Source: an uncultured Clostridia bacterium (GTDB lineage: Bacteria; Bacillota; Clostridia; Oscillospirales; Ruminococcaceae). Taken from it: a DNA stretch of 15,914 bases. The notes beneath the pieces were generated by a model that saw only the letters and a list, made by a program, of their open reading frames with translations, ran no database searches and had not been told where the DNA came from. The stretch covers positions 1-15,914 of the forward strand of contig CAMWRN010000023.1 in the NCBI GenBank assembly GCA_947176675.1. The letters are read 5' to 3'. Shown here piece by piece: positions 6,866-13,608 of the stretch (positions are counted from its first letter, which is position 1; the number at the start of each line of letters is the position of its first letter). The translations under genes and the position numbers were made by a program.

Positions 6866-7199
6866 GTTTCTTTTTCGAGGTAAGTTCAAAACTGTTCTCT
6901 GTCATTCTCCTGATCTCTTCGCCGGGAACGTCCGATTCGAGAAAAACCGTATTCCAGTGAACCTTGTTCATATGGTACGCTGGGATCACTCCCTCGTATG
7001 CGCTGCGTAGAAAATCCGCCTCCATCGGCTCGCATTTAAGGTTTACAATATCCTTACCGTTCAGCTTCATGACCAGCGCAAACCATTTGCGCGTATCGCG
7101 GTGACGAATAACGACGCTTTCCGCGTCGTCTTCAAAGGGCGTGTCCGAAACCGCCGCGGCAATAGTGCCGCAGAATTCCAGATACTCATTTTTAGTCAT
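6852..7199 (-). CDS. MmcQ/YjbR family protein
   Basis: A 115-residue protein of the MmcQ/YjbR family, a small double-wing DNA-binding-like fold (CyaY-like) of unknown precise function. Typical features are an N-terminal helix (TKNEYLEF), the RHRDTRKWFALVMKL strand pair, LKCEPMEADFLR, the AYHMNKVHWNTVFL block that is the family's most conserved stretch, and a final helix with EEIRRMTENSFELT. The frame stays open 23 codons further upstream, but ATG 7199 fits the family's length and has AGGA 8 bases before it, so it is preferred. The coding end overlaps its own terminator. It follows the XRE gene after 113 bases with no convincing promoter between, so the two may be cotranscribed. Confidence 0.85.
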   Translation of the reverse strand: MTKNEYLEFCGTIAAAVSDTPFEDDAESVVIRHRDTRKWFALVMKLNGKDIVNLKCEPMEADFLRSAYEGVIPAYHMNKVHWNTVFLESDVPGEEIRRMTENSFELTSKKKQRKL

Positions 7200-7269
7200 A
7201 AATAAATTCCTGCTTTCAAAAATCAATAAAAACAGAGTCCAAACATTAAGCGCTAAAAGCCTGTACACC

Positions 7270-7309
7270 GCCGCATGATTTTTCTTTTGGCGGAACGCTT
7301 ATATGCGGC
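7270..7309 (-). other. Inverted repeat after the XRE gene
   Basis: GCCGCAT (7270-7276) and ATGCGGC (7303-7309) form a 7-bp stem with a 26-base spacer, starting 3 bases after the XRE stop on the - strand. No T-run follows, so it is at best a weak processing or termination signal. The rest of 7200-7312 shows no clear promoter. Confidence 0.35.
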
Positions 7310-7312
7310 AGA

Positions 7313-7555
7313 TCAATCTTCAAGATACCTGTCAGGTTCTGCGGGAGAGTAAGGCTCTCTCACATCTGTAAGCCCCATAAGGAAATCCACGCTTGTTTTA
7401 TAAAAAGCCGCAAGCTTAGCCATAACAGGCAAAGACGGTTCCAGCTCTCCCGTTTCATATCTCGAATATGTCTGCTGTTTGCAGCCGAGGTACTCGGCAA
7501 TATGACGCTGGTACAAATCGTTGTCCTCGCGCAAATCACGAATTCTAAGATTCAT
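7313..7555 (-). CDS. XRE-family helix-turn-helix regulator
   Basis: This 80-residue DNA-binding protein is almost only a Cro/C1-type HTH domain: IRDLREDNDLYQRHIAEYLG then CKQQTYSRYETGELEPSLPVMAKLA and FYKTSVDFLMGL, the standard five-helix XRE layout with the YxxYExG(E) signature. It ends in a short polar tail. An open frame reaches 7576, but ATG 7555 is preferred because a strong GGGAGGA (7561-7567) stands 5 bases upstream and the domain starts immediately. Small stand-alone XRE regulators of this type often control a neighbouring gene; candidates are MmcQ/YjbR downstream or itself. No phage or toxin partner is visible next to it. Confidence 0.92.
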   Translation of the reverse strand: MNLRIRDLREDNDLYQRHIAEYLGCKQQTYSRYETGELEPSLPVMAKLAAFYKTSVDFLMGLTDVREPYSPAEPDRYLED

Positions 7556-7713
7556 TTGAATCCTCCCTAAAATCAAGAAAAATACAATTGCACATAATCC
7601 AATAATTATATTATGACATATATTTTGATTTGTGGGTGAGTTTACACGATAGATGGATATAAAAATTTTTCAAGCGGCTGTTTGGACCGTTTTTTATTAA
7701 AACATATGCAAAA
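7556..7713. other. AT-rich intergenic region upstream of the XRE gene
   Basis: No gene is visible. It holds the XRE ribosome binding site and AT-rich stretches (around 7596-7630) that could contain its promoter, but I find no convincing -35/-10 pair. It also contains the 3' end of the upstream operon, without a clear intrinsic terminator. Confidence 0.4.
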
Positions 7714-7959
7714 TTATCCGTTAAAAATCCTTTTTATAACATTTATGGCAAATTTTACAGGCGGTTGATTGGTTACGTACACTACTTTAGAATCTGCATT
7801 TTTTCCTGTTGTATACACGTTTCCGTTAATTTTTTCACTGCGGATGCACGCCCGTCCCGCCAAAAACTCCACCGCCGCCGCCAACAGCAGAAATCCCGCA
7901 GCGCAAGCGCCAAAGAAAGCCGCCGTACGCTTTGCAGCTTTGAAAATTTCCTCGATCAT
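7714..7959 (-). CDS. Small single-helix membrane protein of unknown function
   Basis: This 81-residue hypothetical protein has a short charged N-terminus (MIEEIFKAAKR), one hydrophobic helix at about residues 13-33, and a polar C-terminal part (about 34-81) with KINGNVYTTGKNADSKVVYVTNQ. The charge pattern (positive before the helix) predicts the C-terminus outside the cell. I recognise no family. Its ATG overlaps the TGA of the TadA-GNAT gene as ATGA, and AGGAAAGGGA lies just before, so it is translated as part of that operon. Coupling supports it as a real gene despite its size. Confidence 0.65.
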   Translation of the reverse strand: MIEEIFKAAKRTAAFFGACAAGFLLLAAAVEFLAGRACIRSEKINGNVYTTGKNADSKVVYVTNQPPVKFAINVIKRIFNG

Positions 7960-8942
7960 ATACCGTCCCTTTCCTGTTCAACATCAAGCTGAAAGTAAAA
8001 ATCATCCATGACGAAATCCTTTCCGATGTCTGTCACACCCTCTCCGATCTTGCGGAATCCGCGTTTTTCATACACGGAAACCGCGGTATCATTGTGCTTG
8101 TTGACCGTAAGCCATATCGCTTTAAGTCCGTTCTCGCGGCAGTATCTTTTCAGGAATTCAAAAACCTCCGTAGCGTAACCTTTTCCGCGGCTGTCCTTTT
8201 TTACGTACAGCTTGGACAGGAAAAGCCGTCCGTCGCCGTCATGACGTATTGCCGTGTAGCCGACCCGCGTTCCTCCATTAAGCAGCAGGAAATATTTATA
8301 TCCCTCCGAATTAATCTGTTCTTTCATCGCCCGCGCCGACTGAAACCTTTCAACCATATAATCGATCTGCTCCGCGCTCAGTACCGAAGGGAAGAACTCG
8401 TGCCATATCTCATCGGCAAGAGCCGCCGCAGTTTCGATCTGCGCCTCGGTTTTTACCTCCGTAAAATTCAGTTTGGACATCTTCCGCTCACTCCTTAATT
8501 TTTTGAAAAATCTCTCAAAAAGCTCTTTGCATTCCCGTTCCATAACGCCTGCGGTAACTTCGGTTCGCCTTAAAAGGCTGCCGCTTTTGAGACGTGTAAA
8601 CGCACCGGGAGACGAATCGTCGCTCATACCGAAAACGACACGTTTTATGCGGCTGTTCAATATCGCCCCGCTGCACATGAGGCAAGGCTCGAGAGTAACA
8701 TACAGCGCACATTCGCTGAGCCGCCAGCCGCCGAGTGTTCTGCACGCTTCGTCTATTGCGATAACTTCCGCGTGGGCGAGAGCGTTTCTGTCCTGCTGAC
8801 GGCGGTTGCTTCCCCGCCCCGCGATAAAGCCGTCCGACCTTACGACCAATGCTCCCACAGGTACTTCCCCTCGCAGCATGGCCTCTTCGGCAAGACCTAC
8901 TGCAATGCTCATATAGTATTCATCGTTTTTCAAGAAATTCAA
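7956..8942 (-). CDS. tadA: Fusion of tRNA adenosine-34 deaminase (TadA) and a GNAT acetyltransferase
   Basis: The N-terminal domain (about residues 5-150 of 328) is TadA, which converts A34 to inosine in the wobble position of tRNA-Arg(ACG). It has the zinc ligands and catalytic residue HAE at 57-59 and PCLMC at 86-90, with typical flanks (VPVGALVV, FGMSDDSSPGA). The C-terminal domain (about 155-320) is a GNAT N-acetyltransferase with the acetyl-CoA loop SRGKGYATE (about 252-260), AIWLTVNKHN and YEKRGF. The frame is continuous with no stop between them. The best start is TTG 8942 (LNFLKNDEYY), just after AGGCGGTG; the frame stays open to 8990 but that part overlaps the previous gene and is not TadA-like. 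The upstream stop TAG overlaps the ribosome binding site. The acetyltransferase substrate is unknown. Confidence 0.88.
   Translation of the reverse strand: MNFLKNDEYYMSIAVGLAEEAMLRGEVPVGALVVRSDGFIAGRGSNRRQQDRNALAHAEVIAIDEACRTLGGWRLSECALYVTLEPCLMCSGAILNSRIKRVVFGMSDDSSPGAFTRLKSGSLLRRTEVTAGVMERECKELFERFFKKLRSERKMSKLNFTEVKTEAQIETAAALADEIWHEFFPSVLSAEQIDYMVERFQSARAMKEQINSEGYKYFLLLNGGTRVGYTAIRHDGDGRLFLSKLYVKKDSRGKGYATEVFEFLKRYCRENGLKAIWLTVNKHNDTAVSVYEKRGFRKIGEGVTDIGKDFVMDDFYFQLDVEQERDGI
8478..8496 (-). promoter_or_regulatory. Internal ribosome binding site and ATG at the TadA-GNAT junction
   Basis: Inside the fused frame, AAGGAG (8496-8491) stands 10 bases before an in-frame ATG (8480-8478) that begins MSKLNFTEV, exactly where a stand-alone GNAT protein would start (coding 7956-8480). 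The TadA domain ends just before it. The fusion may therefore also yield free acetyltransferase, or be a recent joining of two formerly separate genes. Confidence 0.6.
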
Positions 8943-8955
8943 GATACAGCACCGC

Positions 8956-10128
8956 CTAAGACGTAAATTTAATATTAAACGCGGTAACAAGGAAAGTTAG
9001 CGCAAGCCATATCACAACAGGTATACAGGTGGCAGCCTCCAGTATTTTTCTGCCGAAGGACATATACCCCGGTCTTATCCTCATGGAAAAGCTGTCGCTT
9101 TTGCCGTAAAGAAAATTCACAGCTGCGATAAGACCTATCATGATCGTCAGAAACACAAACGATCTCATTATGATAGCACTGTACGCAGGGTCAGTGTAAT
9201 AGTTTATATAGCAAAGCACGCAGATGTAAGCTCTTGTAACAACACGCATTATTATACCGGTTACCACCGAGCCGGTCCGTATAACAAAATATCCTGCCAC
9301 AAAAGACGTCACTGCCGCAAAGGGAAAGCTTACTATATCATAGGTCGATGAAGCTATAATAAGACTTGTAATAAAGATAGCCGTACCGTCCCCGAATTGT
9401 CTGACCAGCTGAAGAGTTACGCCGTGAGTACACAGCTCGCTTATTGCAGGTACGATCAGCATAGAGACAAGAACAGTGTACACAATGCCGTTTGATTCCG
9501 CTCCAACAGTATACGACGGCATTGGGTCTATCCTGAACACCGTGAGTACCCTGTTATAAAAAAACGCCATAACGGAACATACCCCTGCCGCAAGCAGCGC
9601 AGCGGGAACGGCAAATCCGAACATCGGCTTGTTGGTAACGCGGGTCGGGAGCATCACCGAAAACGGTATTTCCAAATGCTTTATAAGAATAGCCGTAGGT
9701 ATGACTCTGCCGAGTATTTGAGATAAAATATCAAGCAGCGTGATAAGCGTTTTGCTTCCGTAGCGTTCTCCCGAAAAAAAGCTGTAGTAGATGTTCATTC
9801 CCATACTTTCCATAACGGGAGGAAGAAAATATTTAAAAAAAATATCAACTATCACACGGTAAAGAAGTATTATTCCCAGTATCGTAAGCACCTTGCGGAA
9901 AGTTTTCGCTTCGTAGGCTTCGGGGTAATCATTGATAAAACCCATGCCGTCCTGATAAGTGAGCCTATCTGGATTTTCCACAAAGTAGAAGCCTATTGAA
10001 TTTCTCTTTTGTCTGCGCCATTTTTTGAAGCTCTCGTTATACTGCTTATCCTGATACCGCCAGTTCAGGCGGTCGTCCTCCTGATCCTGATCCTGCGTTT
10101 TTTTATCTTTCTCGGTACTTTTTTTCAT
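8956..10128 (-). CDS. CPBP-like polytopic membrane protein with degenerate catalytic motifs
   Basis: A 390-residue membrane protein with a long charged cytoplasmic N-terminus (about 1-78, rich in K/D/Q/R) and about eight hydrophobic helices. The core from about 218 to 305 has the arrangement of the CPBP intramembrane protease family, but the active-site positions are changed. The EExxxRG site reads S230-E231-L-C-T-H235-G236. The FxxxH histidine position has D264 in SSTYD. The third NxxxH-like site reads IIMRVVTRA with no His or Asn. I therefore infer a pseudoprotease or a family member with another role. The ATG has GGGTGA about 7 bases upstream. It is the first gene of the operon leading to TadA-GNAT and the small membrane protein, and is divergent from the ArsR gene. 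Confidence 0.7.
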   Translation of the reverse strand: MKKSTEKDKKTQDQDQEDDRLNWRYQDKQYNESFKKWRRQKRNSIGFYFVENPDRLTYQDGMGFINDYPEAYEAKTFRKVLTILGIILLYRVIVDIFFKYFLPPVMESMGMNIYYSFFSGERYGSKTLITLLDILSQILGRVIPTAILIKHLEIPFSVMLPTRVTNKPMFGFAVPAALLAAGVCSVMAFFYNRVLTVFRIDPMPSYTVGAESNGIVYTVLVSMLIVPAISELCTHGVTLQLVRQFGDGTAIFITSLIIASSTYDIVSFPFAAVTSFVAGYFVIRTGSVVTGIIMRVVTRAYICVLCYINYYTDPAYSAIIMRSFVFLTIMIGLIAAVNFLYGKSDSFSMRIRPGYMSFGRKILEAATCIPVVIWLALTFLVTAFNIKFTS

Positions 10129-10416
10129 TTGGCTTCACCCCGTTCCGTTCGGTAAACAGACTCTGCCCATAAGAATATCGCTTATGCATACAAAAAAGTC
10201 ATGAATGAACTTATATCTGTTTCTTTACATTTTAGCACGAATTTATTTCGATTCGGTTAATATTTTGCTACCTGCTTGTTTATTTTACAATTTCGCGGTA
10301 ATTTACATATTATACATATTTTATTTACTGTTTATCTGTATAAATATGTGTTCAAATGATTTACAATACATATGAACAATAATTCATACGATAAATAAAT
10401 TGGAGTGTGACTGTTA
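10129..10416. promoter_or_regulatory. Divergent intergenic promoter region
   Basis: This 288-base AT-rich gap drives the CPBP-like operon leftwards and the metal operon rightwards. Leftwards, TAAAAT with TG one base upstream (about 10232-10241) could be an extended -10; the -35 is poor. CATAAG/CTTATG (10168-10173 with 10181-10186) forms a small hairpin in that leader. Rightwards, TTTACA (10284-10289), 18 bases, TATTAT (10308-10313) is one candidate; TATAAA (10339-10344) is another -10. The true starts cannot be decided from sequence. Confidence 0.45.
10371..10388. promoter_or_regulatory. ArsR/SmtB-type operator candidate
   Basis: TATGAA, six bases, TTCATA forms an 18-base imperfect palindrome of the ATATGAAC..TTCATAT style used by SmtB/CadC/CzrA repressors. 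An inverted half-site TGTTCA (10349-10354) faces TGAACA (10373-10378). It lies 28 bases before the ArsR start, where a bound repressor would block transcription of the metal operon. Confidence 0.6.
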
Positions 10417-10824
10417 ATGGAAGAAAATAAAAAAACCGTTTTGGGCTGTGAAGAACAATCAACCGAAATATCCGAGCATACGGATATTTCAGAGACCGGA
10501 TCCTCCAACCCGGACATTGTAAAAGCAATAGCGGAAAAGCTTCCCGACGAAGAGCTTCTTTACGACGTTGCGGAGCTTTTCAAGGTGTTCGGAGATTCCA
10601 CCAGAGTGCGCATTATCTGTGCACTGTTTGAAAGCGAGATGTGCGTGTGTGATATCGCGGGAGTTCTTAACATGACCCAGTCCGCAATATCCCACCAGCT
10701 GAGAGTGCTGAAACAAGCGCGTCTTGTAAAGTATCGCCGCGAGGGCAAGACCGTGTTCTACTCCCTTGCGGACGGACATATTCAGACTATCTTCAATCAG
10801 GCCTTTGAGCATATAATGGAGTGA
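10417..10824 (+). CDS. ArsR/SmtB-family metal-sensing repressor
   Basis: This winged-helix repressor probably releases DNA on binding Zn, Cd or Pb. A polar N-terminal extension (1-45) with C11 precedes the HTH domain (ELFKVFGDSTRVRIICAL, then MTQSAISHQLRVLKQARLV as the recognition helix, and the wing YRREGKTVFYSL). Two metal-site sets known in the family are visible. The alpha3N set is C76-V-C78 (SEMCVCD) with C11 as a possible third ligand, as in CadC. The alpha5 set is D119-G-H121 and H132-x-x-E135, with the spacing of SmtB/CzrA. E135 is the last residue. The ATG has GGAG 11 bases upstream. It is the first gene of the operon with the methyltransferase and P-type ATPase, with an operator candidate just upstream, so autoregulation is likely. 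Confidence 0.92.
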   Translation: MEENKKTVLGCEEQSTEISEHTDISETGSSNPDIVKAIAEKLPDEELLYDVAELFKVFGDSTRVRIICALFESEMCVCDIAGVLNMTQSAISHQLRVLKQARLVKYRREGKTVFYSLADGHIQTIFNQAFEHIME

Positions 10825-10829
10825 ACTTT

Positions 10830-11429
10830 ATGGATTTCTGGGATAAAATAGCGGGAGTATACGACATTGCCGAGTCCTTTAACGGAAGAGCCTATCGGGC
10901 AATGCTGGAGGGCGTGAGACAGATCGTGCCGCAGGGAGCAGCAGTCCTTGACTGCGCCGCGGGAACCGGCGAGCTTACCGCAGCCGCAGCAGAAAAAGCG
11001 GACAGCGTTCTGTGTACCGATCTTTCCTTTCCAATGCTTGAACAGGCGAGGAAAAAGTGCAGAAAAGCGGGACTTAAAAACGTCCGCTTTGCAGAACGTG
11101 ATATTACCGCTCTTGACGACAGCGATGAGACTTATGATATCGTTATCGCGGGAAATGTGCTCCATCTTCTTGATGACCCGCAGGCTGCGGTCAGAGAACT
11201 GCTTCGGGTCACAAAAAAGGGCGGAAAGCTTATTCTTCCAACGTTTCTGATAAATGAAAACAAGGCCGCAAAAATCCTTACAGGCGCTTATAAGCTTCTT
11301 GGATTTGACCCGTCCTCAAATTATTCCGAAAGCGATTATGCGGAAATGCTCCGCGGCTTCGGTCCGATGAAGCTTACCGTACTGAAAGGAACAATACCAG
11401 TAGGCTTTGCGGTTCTGAAAAAAATGTGA
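10830..11429 (+). CDS. Class I SAM-dependent methyltransferase in the metal operon
   Basis: A 199-residue Rossmann-fold methyltransferase of the UbiE/methyltransf_11 type. Motif I is VLDCAAGTGELTAA, motif II starts at CTDLSFPML with the acidic ribose-binding residue, and further blocks are VRFAERDIT, YDIVIAGNVLHLLDDP and LLRVTKKGGKLILPTF. The ATG at 10830 is preferred because GGAG, inside the last codons of the ArsR gene, is 8 bases upstream; an in-frame GTG at 10821 overlaps the ArsR stop. It lies 5 bases after ArsR and 13 bases before the ATPase, so it is cotranscribed with metal resistance. The substrate cannot be deduced. Methylation of a metal(loid), a lipid/quinone or a small thiol are possibilities; there is no Cys cluster typical of ArsM arsenite methyltransferases. 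Confidence 0.85.
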   Translation: MDFWDKIAGVYDIAESFNGRAYRAMLEGVRQIVPQGAAVLDCAAGTGELTAAAAEKADSVLCTDLSFPMLEQARKKCRKAGLKNVRFAERDITALDDSDETYDIVIAGNVLHLLDDPQAAVRELLRVTKKGGKLILPTFLINENKAAKILTGAYKLLGFDPSSNYSESDYAEMLRGFGPMKLTVLKGTIPVGFAVLKKM

Positions 11430-11442
11430 AAGGAGAATCCTT

Positions 11443-13533
11443 ATGGAAATGGTTCTGTATATGAAAAATCTTGACTGTCCCAACTGCGCTGAAAAAATTC
11501 GCGCCGAAACGGAAAAGATTCCCTTTGTAAAAGAGGCGGGAATGAACTTTATGGCGAAGAAGCTTTCGCTTACGGTAGCCTCCGAAAGCGAAGACGCGGT
11601 GCTTAAAGAGGTGCGCAGGATAACTGCTTCCATGGAGCCGGACGTTGAGGTCATGCTCCTTGAAAATGCGTCTGCACCTGCCTTGAGTGATGACGATGAA
11701 GATGATTCCGATGTAAAGACTATGGCTGTGCGAATTGCAGTATCGGCAGCAGTTTTCGCGGTCGGACTGATTTTCCGCGAAAGTTCTTACGCTTTGTGGA
11801 TATTCCTCGCGGCGTACTTTATAATCGGTCTCGACGTGCTTATGACCGCGGGTAAAAATATCCTGCGCGGCAGACCCTTTGACGAATGTTTTCTTATGGC
11901 GGTAGCTTCTCTGGGAGCGTTCTGTATCGGAGAATACCCCGAAGGCGTTGCTGTAATGATTTTATATCAGCTTGGCGAGACCTTGCAGGACTGCGCTGTA
12001 AGACGGTCGAGGAAAAGCGTTTCCTCCCTTATGGATATACGTCCCGATATTGCTTCGGTAAAGCGCGGTAACGGCGTTGAGCAAGTTCCTCCCGAAACCG
12101 TCGAAACAGACGAGATTATCGTTGTCAGAGCCGGTGAAAAAATTCCTCTGGACGGCATTATTGTTTCAGGAAACACCACTGCGGACACCTCCGCGCTTAC
12201 GGGAGAAAGCGTTCCCGCACAGCTCTCCGAGGGAGACGAGGTAATGAGCGGATGCGTTAATCTGAGCGGACTTATTGAAGTTCGGGTCACAAAGCCTTTC
12301 GGTGAATCCACGGTAACAAAAATTCTCGAAATGGTGGAAAACGCTTCCGCAAAAAAAGCCAGAACGGAACAGTTCATTACCCGCTTTGCAAGGTGGTACA
12401 CACCATGTGTGGTAATTGCCGCATTGCTTCTTGCGATAGTTCCCACGATAATCAGCGGTTACGATCAGCGTTATATTTACAGCGCGCTTTCCTTTTTGGT
12501 AGTATCCTGTCCCTGCGCATTGGTTATTTCTGTGCCTTTAAGCTTTTTCGGAGGTATCGGAGGCGCGTCCGCGAAAGGTATACTTATCAAAGGCGGAGTA
12601 ACTATGGAACAGCTTGCCGACTGCGGCACTGTGGTCTTCGACAAGACGGGAACCCTTACCGACGGTACGTTCGATATTACCGAAATAATTCCGTCAGACT
12701 GCTCAGAGAATGAACTTCTCGGACTTGCGGCAGTTGCTGAACAAGCTTCAAATCACCCTGCTGCAGCGGCTGTTATGAGACGGTTCGGCGGTACTCCGGA
12801 AAAAGCGGAGATAACCGAGCTTGCGGGCAGAGGAGTCAAAGCCGTAAACGGCGACAGGACTATCCTCGCAGGAAACAGAAAGCTTATGGAAGAAAACGGC
12901 ATTGCGGGAATACCCGCGGTGGAATCGGCCGGAACGCTGATATTCGTTGCCGAAAACGGAGTCTACAAGGGCGCGGTGGTTATTTCTGACAGAATAAAAG
13001 CTGATGCGGAAAAAACTGTGTCCGAGCTGAAAAAGTCGGGCATCAGGACTGTCATGCTCACGGGAGACAGGCAGGCTGCCGCAGATGTTACAGCGAAAAA
13101 GCTTGGTCTTGACGAATGGCACGCAGAACTTCTCCCCGACGGAAAAGTAAGGGCCGTTGAGGAGATAATTGAAAAAAATTCCCATAAAAAGAAGAAAAAC
13201 AAAACCGTATTTGTGGGCGACGGAATAAACGACGCACCCGTACTCATGCGGGCAGACGCGGGGGTCGCTATGGGCGGTATAGGCTCGGACGCTGCTATCG
13301 AGGCGGCGGACGCGGTCATAATGACCGACGAACCCTCCAAGCTTATCGAAGCAATACGCATTTCCCGCAAAACGAAAGGCATAGCTGTGCAGAACATAGC
13401 ATTCTCCCTTGCGGTAAAGGCGGCAGTGCTTATTCTTTCTGCATTCGGACTCACCACAATGTGGGCGGCGGTTTTCGCCGATGTGGGAGTGTGTCTTATT
13501 GCCGTGGCAAACGCGCTTCGTGCAAAAAAATAA
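11443..13533 (+). CDS. cadA: Zn/Cd/Pb-translocating P1B-type ATPase
   Basis: A heavy-metal efflux pump of the inner membrane. The N-terminal HMA domain (about 1-75) carries the metal-binding D11-C12-P-N-C15. An acidic linker (DDDEDDSD, about 84-91) leads to the membrane domain. Transport residues are C356-P-C358 in helix 6 and D680 (ADVGVCLIAVANALR) in helix 8, the combination of the Zn/Cd/Pb subgroup (CadA/ZntA). Cytosolic motifs are intact: TGES 253-256, phosphorylated D400 in DKTGTLT, NHPAA for nucleotide binding, and GDGINDAP 592-599. The length of 696 is normal. AAAGGAG (11429-11435) stands 7 bases before ATG. The gene is the effector of the ArsR-controlled operon. A Cu pump is unlikely because helix 8 lacks the Cu-type residues. 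Confidence 0.95.
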   Translation: MEMVLYMKNLDCPNCAEKIRAETEKIPFVKEAGMNFMAKKLSLTVASESEDAVLKEVRRITASMEPDVEVMLLENASAPALSDDDEDDSDVKTMAVRIAVSAAVFAVGLIFRESSYALWIFLAAYFIIGLDVLMTAGKNILRGRPFDECFLMAVASLGAFCIGEYPEGVAVMILYQLGETLQDCAVRRSRKSVSSLMDIRPDIASVKRGNGVEQVPPETVETDEIIVVRAGEKIPLDGIIVSGNTTADTSALTGESVPAQLSEGDEVMSGCVNLSGLIEVRVTKPFGESTVTKILEMVENASAKKARTEQFITRFARWYTPCVVIAALLLAIVPTIISGYDQRYIYSALSFLVVSCPCALVISVPLSFFGGIGGASAKGILIKGGVTMEQLADCGTVVFDKTGTLTDGTFDITEIIPSDCSENELLGLAAVAEQASNHPAAAAVMRRFGGTPEKAEITELAGRGVKAVNGDRTILAGNRKLMEENGIAGIPAVESAGTLIFVAENGVYKGAVVISDRIKADAEKTVSELKKSGIRTVMLTGDRQAAADVTAKKLGLDEWHAELLPDGKVRAVEEIIEKNSHKKKKNKTVFVGDGINDAPVLMRADAGVAMGGIGSDAAIEAADAVIMTDEPSKLIEAIRISRKTKGIAVQNIAFSLAVKAAVLILSAFGLTTMWAAVFADVGVCLIAVANALRAKK

Positions 13534-13538
13534 AAACT

Positions 13539-13580
13539 AAAGGGAGCTTCGCTTGCGGCGTTTGCTCCCTTTGCGCAAAT
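13539..13580 (+). terminator. Hairpin terminator candidate after the ATPase gene
   Basis: AAAGGGAGC (13539-13547) pairs with GCTCCCTTT (13564-13572), 9 pairs around a 16-base loop, 5 bases after the ATPase stop. The U-tract is poor (TTT then GCGCAAATTTT), so termination may be partial and leave readthrough into the next gene. Confidence 0.65.
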
Positions 13581-13608
13581 TTTGGTATGTACTGATGGAT
13601 CGGGGGAC

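Noticed and set aside
7313..7555. Prophage or toxin-antitoxin remnant around the XRE regulator
   Set aside because: No integrase, phage structural gene or toxin-like partner lies nearby; the neighbours are MmcQ/YjbR and a TadA operon.
8943..8990. Extended N-terminus of the TadA-GNAT protein from 8990
   Set aside because: This stretch overlaps the end of the preceding gene, is Arg/Leu-rich and unlike TadA; TTG 8942 with a ribosome binding site fits better.
11967..12446. Leftward open frame of 159 codons inside the ATPase gene
   Set aside because: Antisense shadow of a conserved coding region, with no start signal or recognised domain.
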